A stretch of DNA of 46,677 nucleotides, from positions 1 to 46,677 of the forward strand of contig JAHHOT010000261.1 of NCBI GenBank assembly GCA_018677555.1. The letters run 5' to 3'. The position numbers were made by a program, and so were the translations under genes. The notes below the pieces were generated by a model. It had not been told where the DNA came from. It made no database searches and saw nothing but the letters and a program-made list of their open reading frames with translations. Source of the DNA: Gammaproteobacteria bacterium. GTDB taxonomy: Bacteria > Pseudomonadota > Gammaproteobacteria > Steroidobacterales > Woeseiaceae. Position 1 is the stretch's first letter. The number at the start of each line of letters is the position of its first letter. Shown here one piece after another: positions 9,055-15,977 of this stretch.

Positions 9055-9068
9055 CAACTATAACACTA
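9043..9068. promoter_or_regulatory. Perfect palindrome, probable operator of the GntR/YtrA-type regulator
   Basis: The arms TAGTGTTATAGT (9043-9054) and ACTATAACACTA (9057-9068) are exact reverse complements separated by CA. A 12+12 bp perfect AT-rich palindrome in GC-rich DNA, overlapping a promoter and heading an operon that encodes a YtrA-subfamily GntR repressor, is what an autoregulatory operator looks like. YtrA-type repressors are known to control their own ABC transporter operons. Binding itself is inferred. Confidence 0.75.
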
Positions 9069-9106
9069 TGTCACTTAGATCAATCTATCGGTGAGGCGTT
9101 AGCGCC

Positions 9107-9403
9107 ATGCAACTCGAAACCATGCGGATAGCGAACAATGTATTGGGCCTGACCTTGCTGTGCATGCTTGCCATGGCATTAATTGCCGGGCAATTGCGCG
9201 GCAAGAGCGAAAACCCGGCGTATATGGCACTGGATCGCAGCGAATTGCCGACCAGCGGCCTGATCCTGGCAAAAGAGCGGCTGGAGTCGCTGCCGGAACT
9301 GGTGGAATCCGTCACGTCGTTTCCGCTGTCGATTGAAATTCACTACGACGGGGTTACCGTGAGGCCGGAGCGGTCGCAGGGCAATCGCAGGCTCGGGGAC
9401 TGA
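9107..9403 (+). CDS. Small membrane-anchored protein, first gene of the GntR/ABC operon
   Basis: A 98-residue protein, not assigned to a family. One hydrophobic helix lies at about residues 11-29 (VLGLTLLCMLAMALIAG), with a polar C-terminal part of about 70 residues, probably periplasmic. It begins 38 bp after the operator palindrome and is followed after 120 bp by the GntR gene, so it should be under the same control as the transporter. The role is unknown; an accessory part of the ABC system is a guess from position. There is no strong ribosome site; an in-frame ATG at 9122 is an alternative start. Confidence 0.6.
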   Translation: MQLETMRIANNVLGLTLLCMLAMALIAGQLRGKSENPAYMALDRSELPTSGLILAKERLESLPELVESVTSFPLSIEIHYDGVTVRPERSQGNRRLGD

Positions 9404-9523
9404 AATATTGGTTATTGATCACGGTGTGCCCGCAGGGGCACCCGGAATGAAAGCGGTCATGATCCCGCTGCACCAGGAACGGTGCGCGGCGCGAGTCACG
9501 CATTGACAGGCATTGGAAACGCT

Positions 9524-9904
9524 ATGGGCCCGAAATGGAGTGAAGACCTTCCGATTTATCGTCAGCTGCGCGACCGCGTTGTGGCGATGATCCTGGAAGA
9601 TGTGCTGGGCGATGGCGATGCGTTGCCGTCCGTGCGCAACGTGGCTGCCGAATATCGCCTCAACCCGCTCACGGTCCTCAAGGGCTACCAGGAACTCGTT
9701 GACGAAGGCCTCGTGGAGAAAAAGCGGGGTCGCGGCATGTTCGTAACCGAGGGCGCCAGGACGCAGTTGATGAAAGACGAGCGCAAGCGCTTTCTGGAAA
9801 AAGAGTGGCCGGAAATTTCGGCAACGATAAGCCGCCTGGGGCTCTCCGCCGAGGACCTGATCGCCGCGCATGAGGCAGAGCGAGAATCGGGAGGCAAAAA
9901 ATGA
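9524..9904 (+). CDS. GntR-family transcriptional regulator, YtrA subfamily
   Basis: From the ATG at 9524 it is 126 residues. The winged helix at residues about 8-75 (PIYRQLRDRVVAMILEDVL, LPSVRNVAAEYRLNPLTVLKGYQELVDEGLVEKKRGRGMFV) is typical of GntR proteins, and the short C-terminal helical tail without a ligand domain is the mark of the YtrA subfamily. Such proteins usually repress adjacent ABC transporter genes. A GTG at 9482 would add 14 poorly conserved-looking residues, so the ATG is preferred. The stop overlaps the start of the ATPase gene (ATGA). The probable target is the palindrome at 9043-9068. Confidence 0.88.
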   Translation: MGPKWSEDLPIYRQLRDRVVAMILEDVLGDGDALPSVRNVAAEYRLNPLTVLKGYQELVDEGLVEKKRGRGMFVTEGARTQLMKDERKRFLEKEWPEISATISRLGLSAEDLIAAHEAERESGGKK

Positions 9905-10758
9905 ACAGCCTTGTCAGCGCGCGCAACGTCACCAAGCGCTTTGGCGAATTGCGTGCGGTCGACAACGTGAGTTTCGAGATCGAGAAAGGCCGTATCACCG
10001 GCCTGATCGGACCCAATGGCGCGGGCAAGACCACCTTGCTGAAAGCACTACTCGGACTCACCGACTGCGACGGCGATTTGTCGGTAATGGGGCTGGATCC
10101 CTTCCGGCAGCGCAAGGAACTCATGCAGAACATCTCCTTCATCGCCGACGTTGCGGTGCTGCCGAGATGGATCCGTGTTGCGCAACTACTCGATTTCATG
10201 GAGGCCGTGCATCCCCGGTTTTCGCGCGGCCGCGCAAACGAATTGCTGAACCGCACCAGTGTACGGCCTTCGAAAAAGGTCAGGGAGCTGTCAAAGGGGA
10301 TGGTCACCCAGCTGCATCTGAGCATCATCACCGCGATCGATGCAAAACTGCTGGTGCTGGATGAGCCGACACTGGGTCTGGATATCCTGTTCAGAAAAGA
10401 TTTCTACGCCAACCTGCTCGAGGATTATTTCGACGAAGAGCGCACGATACTGATTACGACGCACCAGGTCGAAGAAATCGAAAACCTGCTGACCGACGTC
10501 ATGTTTATCGACAAAGGTCGGCTCGTGCTGAACGCTGAAATGGAGTCGCTGCCGGAAAAATACGTGGAGCTGATGACGTCCGGGGAAAATGCCGAGCGGG
10601 CGCGACAGTTGAACCCGATCTTCGAACGCGACGTGTTTGGCAAGAAAGTGCTGACATTCGAAGGTATCAGCAGGGACCAGCTGAGCGGTTTCGGCGAGTT
10701 GAGAACGCCGGCCATCGCAGACCTTTTCGTCGCCAAAGTAAAAGGAGCCGCGGCATGA
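9901..10758 (+). CDS. ABC transporter ATP-binding protein
   Basis: A 285-residue ABC ATPase. The Walker A is GPNGAGKT (residues 37-44), the signature is LSKGM (130-134) in place of the usual LSGGQ, the Walker B is LLVLDEPT (about 150-157), and the switch His is in TTHQVEE. LSKGM-type signatures are common in the YtrB-like ATPases paired with YtrA regulators. The C-terminal 70 residues after the nucleotide domain are family-specific. It overlaps both neighbours by 4 bp (ATGA), so stoichiometric production with the regulator and permease is likely. The substrate cannot be read from sequence; in Bacillus, Ytr systems respond to cell-wall antibiotics. Confidence 0.93.
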   Translation: MNSLVSARNVTKRFGELRAVDNVSFEIEKGRITGLIGPNGAGKTTLLKALLGLTDCDGDLSVMGLDPFRQRKELMQNISFIADVAVLPRWIRVAQLLDFMEAVHPRFSRGRANELLNRTSVRPSKKVRELSKGMVTQLHLSIITAIDAKLLVLDEPTLGLDILFRKDFYANLLEDYFDEERTILITTHQVEEIENLLTDVMFIDKGRLVLNAEMESLPEKYVELMTSGENAERARQLNPIFERDVFGKKVLTFEGISRDQLSGFGELRTPAIADLFVAKVKGAAA

Positions 10759-11672
10759 TGCGCACCCAGTTTGCCTTGATTCAGCGCGAGTTCTGGGAGC
10801 ACCGGTCGATCTACGTCACGCCGATCGTCATCGGGCTGGTTATTTCGTTGATGTCGATTACCGGCCAGGTCAGCATCTCGGCCAGCGAACACGTCGACAC
10901 GGCGATTCTGGGCATGAGCAATGTCAGTGAAGAAGCCAGGGCGACAACGGTCAGCGTAATGATGCTGGTCGTTTTCATACTGTTTGCCCTCGCGGCAGCG
11001 GTTCTGACGATTTTCTACTCGCTCGATTCGCTGTACGCCGAACGCAAGGACAAAAGCATACTTTTCTGGCGTTCGGTGCCGGTAACGGACTTCGAGACCG
11101 TGCTGTCGAAATTGCTCGTTGCGCTGATCGTGATTCCCCTCGTCACCTTCGGCGCAGTTATGGTCACGCATTTGCTGGTCGGCGTGATCATGAGTATCTG
11201 GCTGGCAATACGTGGTGGAGACGCCTGGCACCTGATCTGGGAGGCGGCGCCGCTGGCGGGTAACTGGACAGCGATGCTTGCCATGCTGCTGGGGTCCGCG
11301 CTCTGGTTGTCGCCGTTCGTTGGCTGGTTCCTACTCGTGTCGGGCTATTCCAAACGTTCTCCCATACTGTTGGCGTTTTTGCCAATCATCGTCCTACCGT
11401 TGCTGGAGCGCAGTTTTCTCGGCACGCAGCTTCTCGGCAACGCGATTTTCGTGCGTTCCGCGCAGAATCCCATCTTCAAGGATGCCGACACGCTCAGCTA
11501 CATGTTCAAGGACGATGACCTGCACAGTCTGGCCGAGTCCGGCATCAGCCTTGTCTCGATCCTCGACATCGGCCGCTTCCTGGGCAGCCCGGGGCTGTGG
11601 CTTGGATTGATCGTGTGCGGGTTGTTTACGACGGCGGCGATCTATGTCCGCCGCTACCGCGACGAATCCTGA
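10755..11672 (+). CDS. ABC transporter permease
   Basis: A 305-residue integral membrane protein with about six hydrophobic helices (near residues 20-40, 70-95, 118-145, 165-195, 205-220 and 275-297). Its N-terminus (TQFALIQREFWEHRSIYVTP) has the form of ABC-2 type exporter permeases. It starts within the stop of the ATPase gene (ATGA) and ends the operon; an inverted repeat follows at 11702-11762. Together with the ATPase it should form an exporter of unknown substrate. Confidence 0.85.
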   Translation: MMRTQFALIQREFWEHRSIYVTPIVIGLVISLMSITGQVSISASEHVDTAILGMSNVSEEARATTVSVMMLVVFILFALAAAVLTIFYSLDSLYAERKDKSILFWRSVPVTDFETVLSKLLVALIVIPLVTFGAVMVTHLLVGVIMSIWLAIRGGDAWHLIWEAAPLAGNWTAMLAMLLGSALWLSPFVGWFLLVSGYSKRSPILLAFLPIIVLPLLERSFLGTQLLGNAIFVRSAQNPIFKDADTLSYMFKDDDLHSLAESGISLVSILDIGRFLGSPGLWLGLIVCGLFTTAAIYVRRYRDES

Positions 11673-11701
11673 AAACGTCCCACGCGCTCCCATGCGGCGT
11701 T

Positions 11702-11762
11702 GCAGGCCGGCCGCGAAATGCTCAGGTGTCGGTTACACATTCCGCTTTCGCGGCCGACCTGC
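11702..11762. terminator. Long inverted repeat between convergent genes, possible bidirectional terminator
   Basis: The left arm GCAGGCCGGCCGCGAAA (11702-11718) pairs with the right arm at 11746-11762 over 17 bp with one mismatch that can form G-U, leaving a 27-base loop. It fills the space between the ends of the convergent permease and pspF genes. There is no clear T-tract on either strand, so intrinsic termination is uncertain; it may instead block read-through or protect 3' ends. Confidence 0.45.
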
Positions 11763-11764
11763 GC

Positions 11765-12784
11765 TTACGATTGCTTGTCCAGATCGTATTTGCGAATCTT
11801 GCCGCGCAGCTGGTGGTAGCTGAGCCCCAGTAGCTCCGCCGCAACGCGTTGATTGAAGCGTGCGCGTTCGAGGCCAGCCATCAACATGTCCTTTTCAGTC
11901 TCGCGCAGCCTGGCGGCAAGGTCCATGGGCAGCAGGTACTTGCGCTCGGTGACATCGACGGCCGGCGTGTCTTTCGCCGGAGCCGCTTGCTGTGGCAGCC
12001 GGTACGGCGAGTCGAATGGATCGAACGCGATGCGCGTGATCGGGTCGCCCTCGCCTGACTCGCGATAAACCGACCGTTCAATGGCGTTCTTCAGCTCGCG
12101 CACATTGCCGGGCCACTCGTGGCGGAGCAGGGCGGACGAGGCGCGAGCGCTAAAGCCGGCGAAATACTCGCGTTTGAGCTCGCTGACCATGTTCAACGCA
12201 AATGCATAGGCCAGCGGCAGTATGTCGTCAGTCCGTTCGCGCAGTGGCGGCACCGTGATAACGTCGAAAGCCAGTCGATCAAGCAGGTCCTCGCGAAACC
12301 GGCCCTCGGCGGTGAGCGCCTGCAGGTTGGCGTTAGTCGAACCCACGATGCGTACGTCAACGCTGAATGTCTCGCTGCCGCCGACGCGCTGCAGTTCGCC
12401 GTACTCGATCACCCGCAGTATTTTCTCCTGCATGCGCAACGATATGGTCGCCAGCTCGTCGAGGACCAGCGTGCCGCCGTCAGCGCGCTCGAAGTGTCCA
12501 ACGTGGGTGCGCGCGGCGCCGGTAAAGGCGCCCTGTTCGTGGCCGAACAATTCGGATTCGAGGATCGACTCCGTCAACGCCGCGCAGTTCACCTTGACGA
12601 GCGGCTGCTCCCACCGCGGCGACAGGAAATGCAGCCGCGACGCGATGAGCTCCTTGCCGGTGCCGCGCTCGCCCACCACCAGCACCGGCTTGCTGAGCTG
12701 GGCAGCGCGTGACACGTGCTCCAGCATTTCCAGAAATGCGGGCGCTTCGCCTATGATCGGTTGTACGGGGCGCTCGGCACTCAT
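11765..12784 (-). CDS. pspF: PspF, sigma-54-dependent activator of the psp operon
   Basis: A 339-residue AAA+ activator with no N-terminal receiver or sensor domain, as in E. coli PspF. Walker A is GERGTGKE (residues 38-45), the sigma-54 contact loop is GAFTGA (85-90), Walker B is GGTLVLDE (103-110), the arginine-finger region FREDLLDRLAF is present, and a Fis-type helix-turn-helix (NQRVAAELLGLSYHQLRGKIR) ends the protein. It is transcribed away from pspA, and the sigma-54 promoter and repeats between them fit its known role. In enterobacteria PspA binds PspF and inhibits it; PspF also represses its own gene by binding the upstream sites. Confidence 0.95.
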   Translation of the reverse strand: MSAERPVQPIIGEAPAFLEMLEHVSRAAQLSKPVLVVGERGTGKELIASRLHFLSPRWEQPLVKVNCAALTESILESELFGHEQGAFTGAARTHVGHFERADGGTLVLDELATISLRMQEKILRVIEYGELQRVGGSETFSVDVRIVGSTNANLQALTAEGRFREDLLDRLAFDVITVPPLRERTDDILPLAYAFALNMVSELKREYFAGFSARASSALLRHEWPGNVRELKNAIERSVYRESGEGDPITRIAFDPFDSPYRLPQQAAPAKDTPAVDVTERKYLLPMDLAARLRETEKDMLMAGLERARFNQRVAAELLGLSYHQLRGKIRKYDLDKQS

Positions 12785-12793
12785 GTAGCGAGT

Positions 12794-12902
12794 TTAGCTA
12801 ATTGCGAGTGTAAATAGCTAATAGATGGTGAAAATAACTAATATTCGGGTCCGGCCGCAACCGCGGATAACAAGGAATTTCTATTAAAAAACAATTAGTT
12901 AT
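12794..12902. promoter_or_regulatory. Phased 9-bp repeats, probable PspF binding sites
   Basis: TTAGCTAAT at 12794-12802, ATAGCTAAT at 12814-12822 and ATAACTAAT at 12834-12842 start exactly 20 bp apart, about two helical turns. A fourth copy, ATTAGTTAT at 12894-12902, is the exact reverse complement of the third. The first begins 10 bp before pspF and the group lies upstream of the pspA sigma-54 promoter. E. coli PspF uses paired upstream sites at a comparable distance. Assignment as PspF sites is inference from position and repetition. Confidence 0.7.
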
Positions 12903-12917
12903 AATGTAGCAGCCAGC

Positions 12918-12934
12918 TTGGCACGGAATCTGCA
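12918..12934 (+). promoter_or_regulatory. Sigma-54 promoter of the pspA operon
   Basis: TTGGCACGGAATCTGCA carries the -24 GG (12920-12921) and -12 GC (12932-12933) with exactly ten bases between, and TGGCACG matches the -24 consensus fully. Transcription would start near 12945, leaving a leader of about 29 bases before pspA. A divergent pspF supports the assignment. Confidence 0.88.
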
Positions 12935-12973
12935 GCATTGGACATGCACGTACACCAACAAGAGGACATTCCA

Positions 12974-13660
12974 ATGGGCATATTTTCGAGGTTCAGCGAC
13001 ATCGTGAACTCGAACATCAACGCGATTCTCGACAAGGCCGAGGATCCGGAAAAGATCGTCAGGCTTATGATTCAGGAGATGGAGGATACGCTGGTAGAGG
13101 TTCGCTCCGCCGCGGCACGCTCTATTGCCGACAAAAAAGATCTCAACCGCAAGCTCGAGGCGCTGGAACGCGAACAGAACGAATGGGACAGCAAAGCCGA
13201 GCTTGCGCTGCGCAAAGGTCGCGAGGACCTTGCAAAGGCGGCCCTGGTGGAAAAATCCCGGGTTACCGCGGCATCCGAGATTATCAAGGCAGACTACGTC
13301 GCTATAGACGACGGCCTCGGTAAGCTCAACGACGATATCGCGAGACTCGAAAACAAGCTGCAGGACGCCAAGGCGCGGCAAAAGTCGCTTTTGGCCCGCC
13401 ACAAGACCGCAAACAGTCGTCTCGCCGCGAGAAAGAAAATCCACGACTACCAGATCGACGATGCAATGGTCCGTTTCGAGCAGTACACGCGCAGAATCGA
13501 CGACGTCGAGGGCCGCATCGAGGCCTACGATCTCGGCCTGCCGAAGGACCTGAACCACGAGTTTGCGGGCCTGGAGGCGGAGGAATCGGTCGCAAAGGAA
13601 CTCGACGAATTGAAAAGACGAATCTCGAAGAAGGTCGATGCGCCAGCGGAGGCCAAGTAA
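12974..13660 (+). CDS. pspA: PspA, phage shock protein A (membrane-stress ESCRT-III-like protein)
   Basis: A 228-residue PspA/IM30 family protein starting MGIFSRFSDIVNSNINAILDKAEDPEKI, the conserved amphipathic N-terminal helix. The rest is one long coiled coil rich in Glu, Lys and Arg to the end. The ATG at 12974 has AGAGGA seven bases upstream; a longer frame from 12938 would add 12 unconserved residues. PspA binds stressed inner membrane to maintain the proton gradient and, when free, inhibits PspF. It is the first gene of the operon under the sigma-54 promoter at 12918-12934. Confidence 0.97.
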   Translation: MGIFSRFSDIVNSNINAILDKAEDPEKIVRLMIQEMEDTLVEVRSAAARSIADKKDLNRKLEALEREQNEWDSKAELALRKGREDLAKAALVEKSRVTAASEIIKADYVAIDDGLGKLNDDIARLENKLQDAKARQKSLLARHKTANSRLAARKKIHDYQIDDAMVRFEQYTRRIDDVEGRIEAYDLGLPKDLNHEFAGLEAEESVAKELDELKRRISKKVDAPAEAK

Positions 13661-13894
13661 TTGGGGCTTTCCGAACTCATCGGCGTCGCACTGATCGTCT
13701 TCATTGCGATCCCCGCGCCGCTATTCATCATTCTGCATTTCATCACGAAGTGGAAGCAGGGCCGCGAGATCTCGGGCGGCGACGAGCGAATGCTCGAAGA
13801 CCTGTGGCAACTCGCACAGAGAATGGAGGAACGATTGGAAACACTGGAACGAATACTGGATCGAGAATCGCCTGACTGGAGGGGCAAACCATGA
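13661..13894 (+). CDS. pspB: PspB-like membrane protein
   Basis: A 77-residue protein with an N-terminal membrane helix (residues 5-27) and a C-terminal coiled coil, RMEERLETLERILDRESPDWRGKP, which closely resembles the PspB ending (ESILDAEHPNWR in E. coli). The start is a TTG directly after the pspA stop; no ATG or GTG is available at a position that keeps the membrane helix whole. PspB works with PspC as inner-membrane sensor that releases PspA from PspF. The end overlaps pspC by 4 bp (ATGA). Confidence 0.88.
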   Translation: MGLSELIGVALIVFIAIPAPLFIILHFITKWKQGREISGGDERMLEDLWQLAQRMEERLETLERILDRESPDWRGKP

Positions 13895-14187
13895 GCAGAG
13901 GCAGCTGGAACATCGATCGTGGCCCATTACGCGGCATGTATCGTGACCGGGAAAACGGCTGGATCTTCGGCGTTTGCGCCGGGCTGGCCGAGTTTGCGAA
14001 CTTCCGTACGGGTACTGTCCGTGTGATCGCCGTCGTCTGCCTGATTGTCTTCTTCTGGCCGACTGTCCTGACCTACATCGCCGCCACCCTGTTGATCCGG
14101 GAGAAACCGTTGATCTATTCGGGGAGGCAGGCGGAGTACGAGTTCTGGCGGCGTCGCTCGCGCGACAATCACTGGAGCCATTCATGA
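13891..14187 (+). CDS. pspC: PspC domain protein, first copy
   Basis: A 98-residue PspC-domain protein: LRGMYRDRENGWIFGVCAGLAEFANFRTGTVRVIAVVCLIVFFWPTVLTYIAATLLI covers the domain with its two hydrophobic segments, then a short basic tail (EFWRRRSRD). It overlaps pspB before it and the second PspC gene after it by 4 bp each. It lacks the C-terminal coiled coil found in PspB and in the second copy, which suggests the two copies have divided roles. Confidence 0.92.
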   Translation: MSRGSWNIDRGPLRGMYRDRENGWIFGVCAGLAEFANFRTGTVRVIAVVCLIVFFWPTVLTYIAATLLIREKPLIYSGRQAEYEFWRRRSRDNHWSHS

Positions 14188-14570
14188 GTGAATACGATTC
14201 CATACCGAGAAGGCGCTTTTACCGCAACCGGGACAAAGCGTGGATCGCGGGCGTCTGCGCCGGGCTGGCCGATTATTTCGGGTTCAATATCCGGGTCACC
14301 CGCATCCTTGCTTTCATATCCTTATTGATGGCTTTCCCGATCACGGTTCTTGTGTATATCGGCGCGGTGCTGCTGTTTCCGTCCCGACGGGAAGAGCCCC
14401 CGCAGCCGGAATACGATGTCGAATTTCGCCAGGCCCTTCGAGCTTCACCTGCGCAAACGCTCAGCGACGTTCGCCGTCGCTTTCAGGGCCTGGAGGCCCG
14501 GCTCGCAAAGCTCGAGCGCTATGTAACGTCGTCGCGATTTGATCTCGACCAGGAATTCAGGAGACTCTGA
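14184..14570 (+). CDS. PspC domain protein, second copy with C-terminal coiled coil
   Basis: A 128-residue protein starting at the ATG that overlaps the previous stop. Residues 10-68 repeat the PspC domain (FYRNRDKAWIAGVCAGLADYFGFN, then the hydrophobic segments). Residues about 85-128 form a coiled coil ending LEARLAKLERYVTSSRFDLD, which E. coli PspC also has in similar form. A longer frame upstream overlaps the first pspC and is not needed. Two tandem PspC genes in one operon are less common than one; this copy looks like the full-length form. Confidence 0.92.
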   Translation: MSEYDSIPRRRFYRNRDKAWIAGVCAGLADYFGFNIRVTRILAFISLLMAFPITVLVYIGAVLLFPSRREEPPQPEYDVEFRQALRASPAQTLSDVRRRFQGLEARLAKLERYVTSSRFDLDQEFRRL

Positions 14571-14604
14571 AGCCGAAGCCGCACTGTTTTGAAGGGAGCA
14601 CCGA

Positions 14605-14826
14605 GTGAACAACACCTTTACTTTCGTTCTTTGTATTATCTTTATCGTGTTGGCTTTTCAGCTTGCACGAACCTGGCTCGAAAACAAAAACAAGAAACAA
14701 CCAGTGGACGAAGAATTGCAGGATACCCTGGCCAAGATAGACGTGCTCGAGGAGCGCATCCGCGTACTCGAACGGATCATCACCGAAAATCGCTACGACC
14801 TGAAGAAGGAGATCGACTCATTGTGA
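14605..14826 (+). CDS. Small membrane protein of the psp operon
   Basis: A 73-residue protein with an N-terminal membrane helix (residues 4-22) and a C-terminal coiled coil, LEERIRVLERIITENRYDLK. That ending is very close to the endings of the second PspC (LEARLAKLERYVTSSRFDLD) and PspB (MEERLETLERILDRESPDWR). It therefore looks like a PspB-type paralogue. The start is GTG with GAAGGGAG eight to fifteen bases upstream. The stop overlaps the next gene by one base (TGATG). It probably belongs to the membrane sensor complex; this is inference. Confidence 0.8.
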   Translation: MNNTFTFVLCIIFIVLAFQLARTWLENKNKKQPVDEELQDTLAKIDVLEERIRVLERIITENRYDLKKEIDSL

Positions 14827-15311
14827 TGTCCGGCGATCAATTGATCGAATCGGAGTTGCCGGCAATTTTTGGAGATTATGCGGGGGACGAAAATTGCAAA
14901 CACTTCCTGGTGGTTTGCCGTGCCCGTTCCCGCCGCAAGAATTGCACCGGGCTTCCGGCCAACGCGACCTGTACCTGGTATTTCAACATCGCGTCCGTCG
15001 ACGATATACGGCCAATCGATCGCGCGGACATGGGGATTGTGTTGAACCAGATCGAGCACATGCGGCGACCCGACGCAATGCACTTGTTGAGCCGGATGCG
15101 TGACCAGTTCTGCTACAAAGTCCTTGCCAGAATTGACTCCGGCGCCTTTACCGACCAGGAGCTGCTTGCTCTCGGGTACATCAGACAGGAACGCCCGCAT
15201 TCAGACGGGCATTACTACCTGTTCGACCCGGCAGTGTTTTTTGAAAAGCGGGAATGGAACACGCCGCAGCACTGGGCGCACCCCGAAAATTTTACAAAGC
15301 GCCGCTGGTAG
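14826..15311 (+). CDS. Hypothetical protein, last gene of the psp operon
   Basis: A 161-residue soluble-looking protein with no membrane helix or signal peptide. I do not recognise a family. Visible features are four or five cysteines (NCKHF, VVCRARSRRKNC, TCTWYF, QFCYK), a helical middle (MGIVLNQIEHMRRPDAMHLLSRMRDQ) and an aromatic C-terminus rich in Trp, His and Phe. The ATG shares a base with the stop of the preceding small membrane protein gene, so it is translationally coupled into the psp operon and should respond to envelope stress. The coding direction is clear; the function is unknown. Confidence 0.68.
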   Translation: MSGDQLIESELPAIFGDYAGDENCKHFLVVCRARSRRKNCTGLPANATCTWYFNIASVDDIRPIDRADMGIVLNQIEHMRRPDAMHLLSRMRDQFCYKVLARIDSGAFTDQELLALGYIRQERPHSDGHYYLFDPAVFFEKREWNTPQHWAHPENFTKRRW

Positions 15312-15412
15312 GAAGGCCGGATGCCTTGCGAATGCCATCGGGGAAGAGATGAGCCCGGCTGGTCACGAGCCGTCAGGACCAGCGACGATAGTTCGGCGCT
15401 GCGATAATCGCC

Positions 15413-15772
15413 TTACTCGTTCGATTCTTTGTAAGCGCGAATCTCGGCATTGATCGCCGCAACGAGTCGTTCTTCGTCCTCAACAGCCGCGTTGTATTTT
15501 TTCGTCAGCATTTCTTCGCGTTGCTGCTCTATTTCGGGCGCAAGGTCATCGATTGCAGCACGAGCGGCTTTTTCTTCCTCGACAATGCACGTCAGGTAGG
15601 CCTGCATGGCGGCCTTGAACTTTTCGACGTCTTTCATGCCGGCACGCATCTCGTCAATACTGGCCGTCGTGCCGTTCGGAATGTTGATGCGTTCCGGATA
15701 GTCGCAAGCGAGTCCTGACTGCGCCATGGTCAATAGAAGAATTCCGCCAATCATTTGAATCAATCTTGTCAT
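15413..15772 (-). CDS. Small secreted coiled-coil protein
   Basis: A 119-residue protein from the ATG at 15772, beginning MTRLIQMIGGILLLTMAQSGLACDYPE, a clear signal peptide with probable cleavage before or at the Cys (AQSGLA|C). The mature part is mostly helical and charged (residues 40-119), with a Cys in AYLTCIVEEE that could pair with the N-terminal one. An earlier ATG at 15799 would only lengthen the signal. The protein is unassigned; it converges with the psp operon and is not clearly linked to it. Confidence 0.65.
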   Translation of the reverse strand: MTRLIQMIGGILLLTMAQSGLACDYPERINIPNGTTASIDEMRAGMKDVEKFKAAMQAYLTCIVEEEKAARAAIDDLAPEIEQQREEMLTKKYNAAVEDEERLVAAINAEIRAYKESNE

Positions 15773-15977
15773 CGTCTCTGCTTCTTCGGTGATTAACACT
15801 ACTGGCCCGCGATCATATTGGTCGTTGCCAGGATCGCAGACGCTTTATTTAATCATGACACCGGATTGTAGTGAAGCGTCGCGCACAATCGAATATATTT
15901 CATAAGCTTATGGAGACAGGGCATACGCCGGGCGCATGCTTGTGCCGAAGTCGATTTGCTGCGATAAGGCGGCGGGA

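Larger units (their letters stand above)
8739..9106. other. Gene-free divergent control region
   Basis: This stretch separates the sigma factor gene (minus) from the GntR/ABC operon (plus). It holds a GC-rich 16-bp perfect palindrome (CCCGGGCATGCCCGGG, 8829-8844) that would lie in the sigma-factor leader. On the minus strand, near 8949-8983, there is a loose promoter match, TTGCTA then 17 bases then TAGACA. On the plus side are the 9027-9054 promoter candidate and the 9043-9068 operator described separately. I see no coding sequence here. Confidence 0.5.

Noticed and set aside
13974-14183. Upstream extension of the second PspC frame
   Set aside because: It overlaps the first pspC out of frame; the ATG at 14184, overlapping the previous stop, starts the domain correctly.
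14589-14825. Upstream extension of the 161-residue gene at 14826
   Set aside because: It would overlap the 73-residue membrane protein gene; the coupled ATG at 14826 is a better start.
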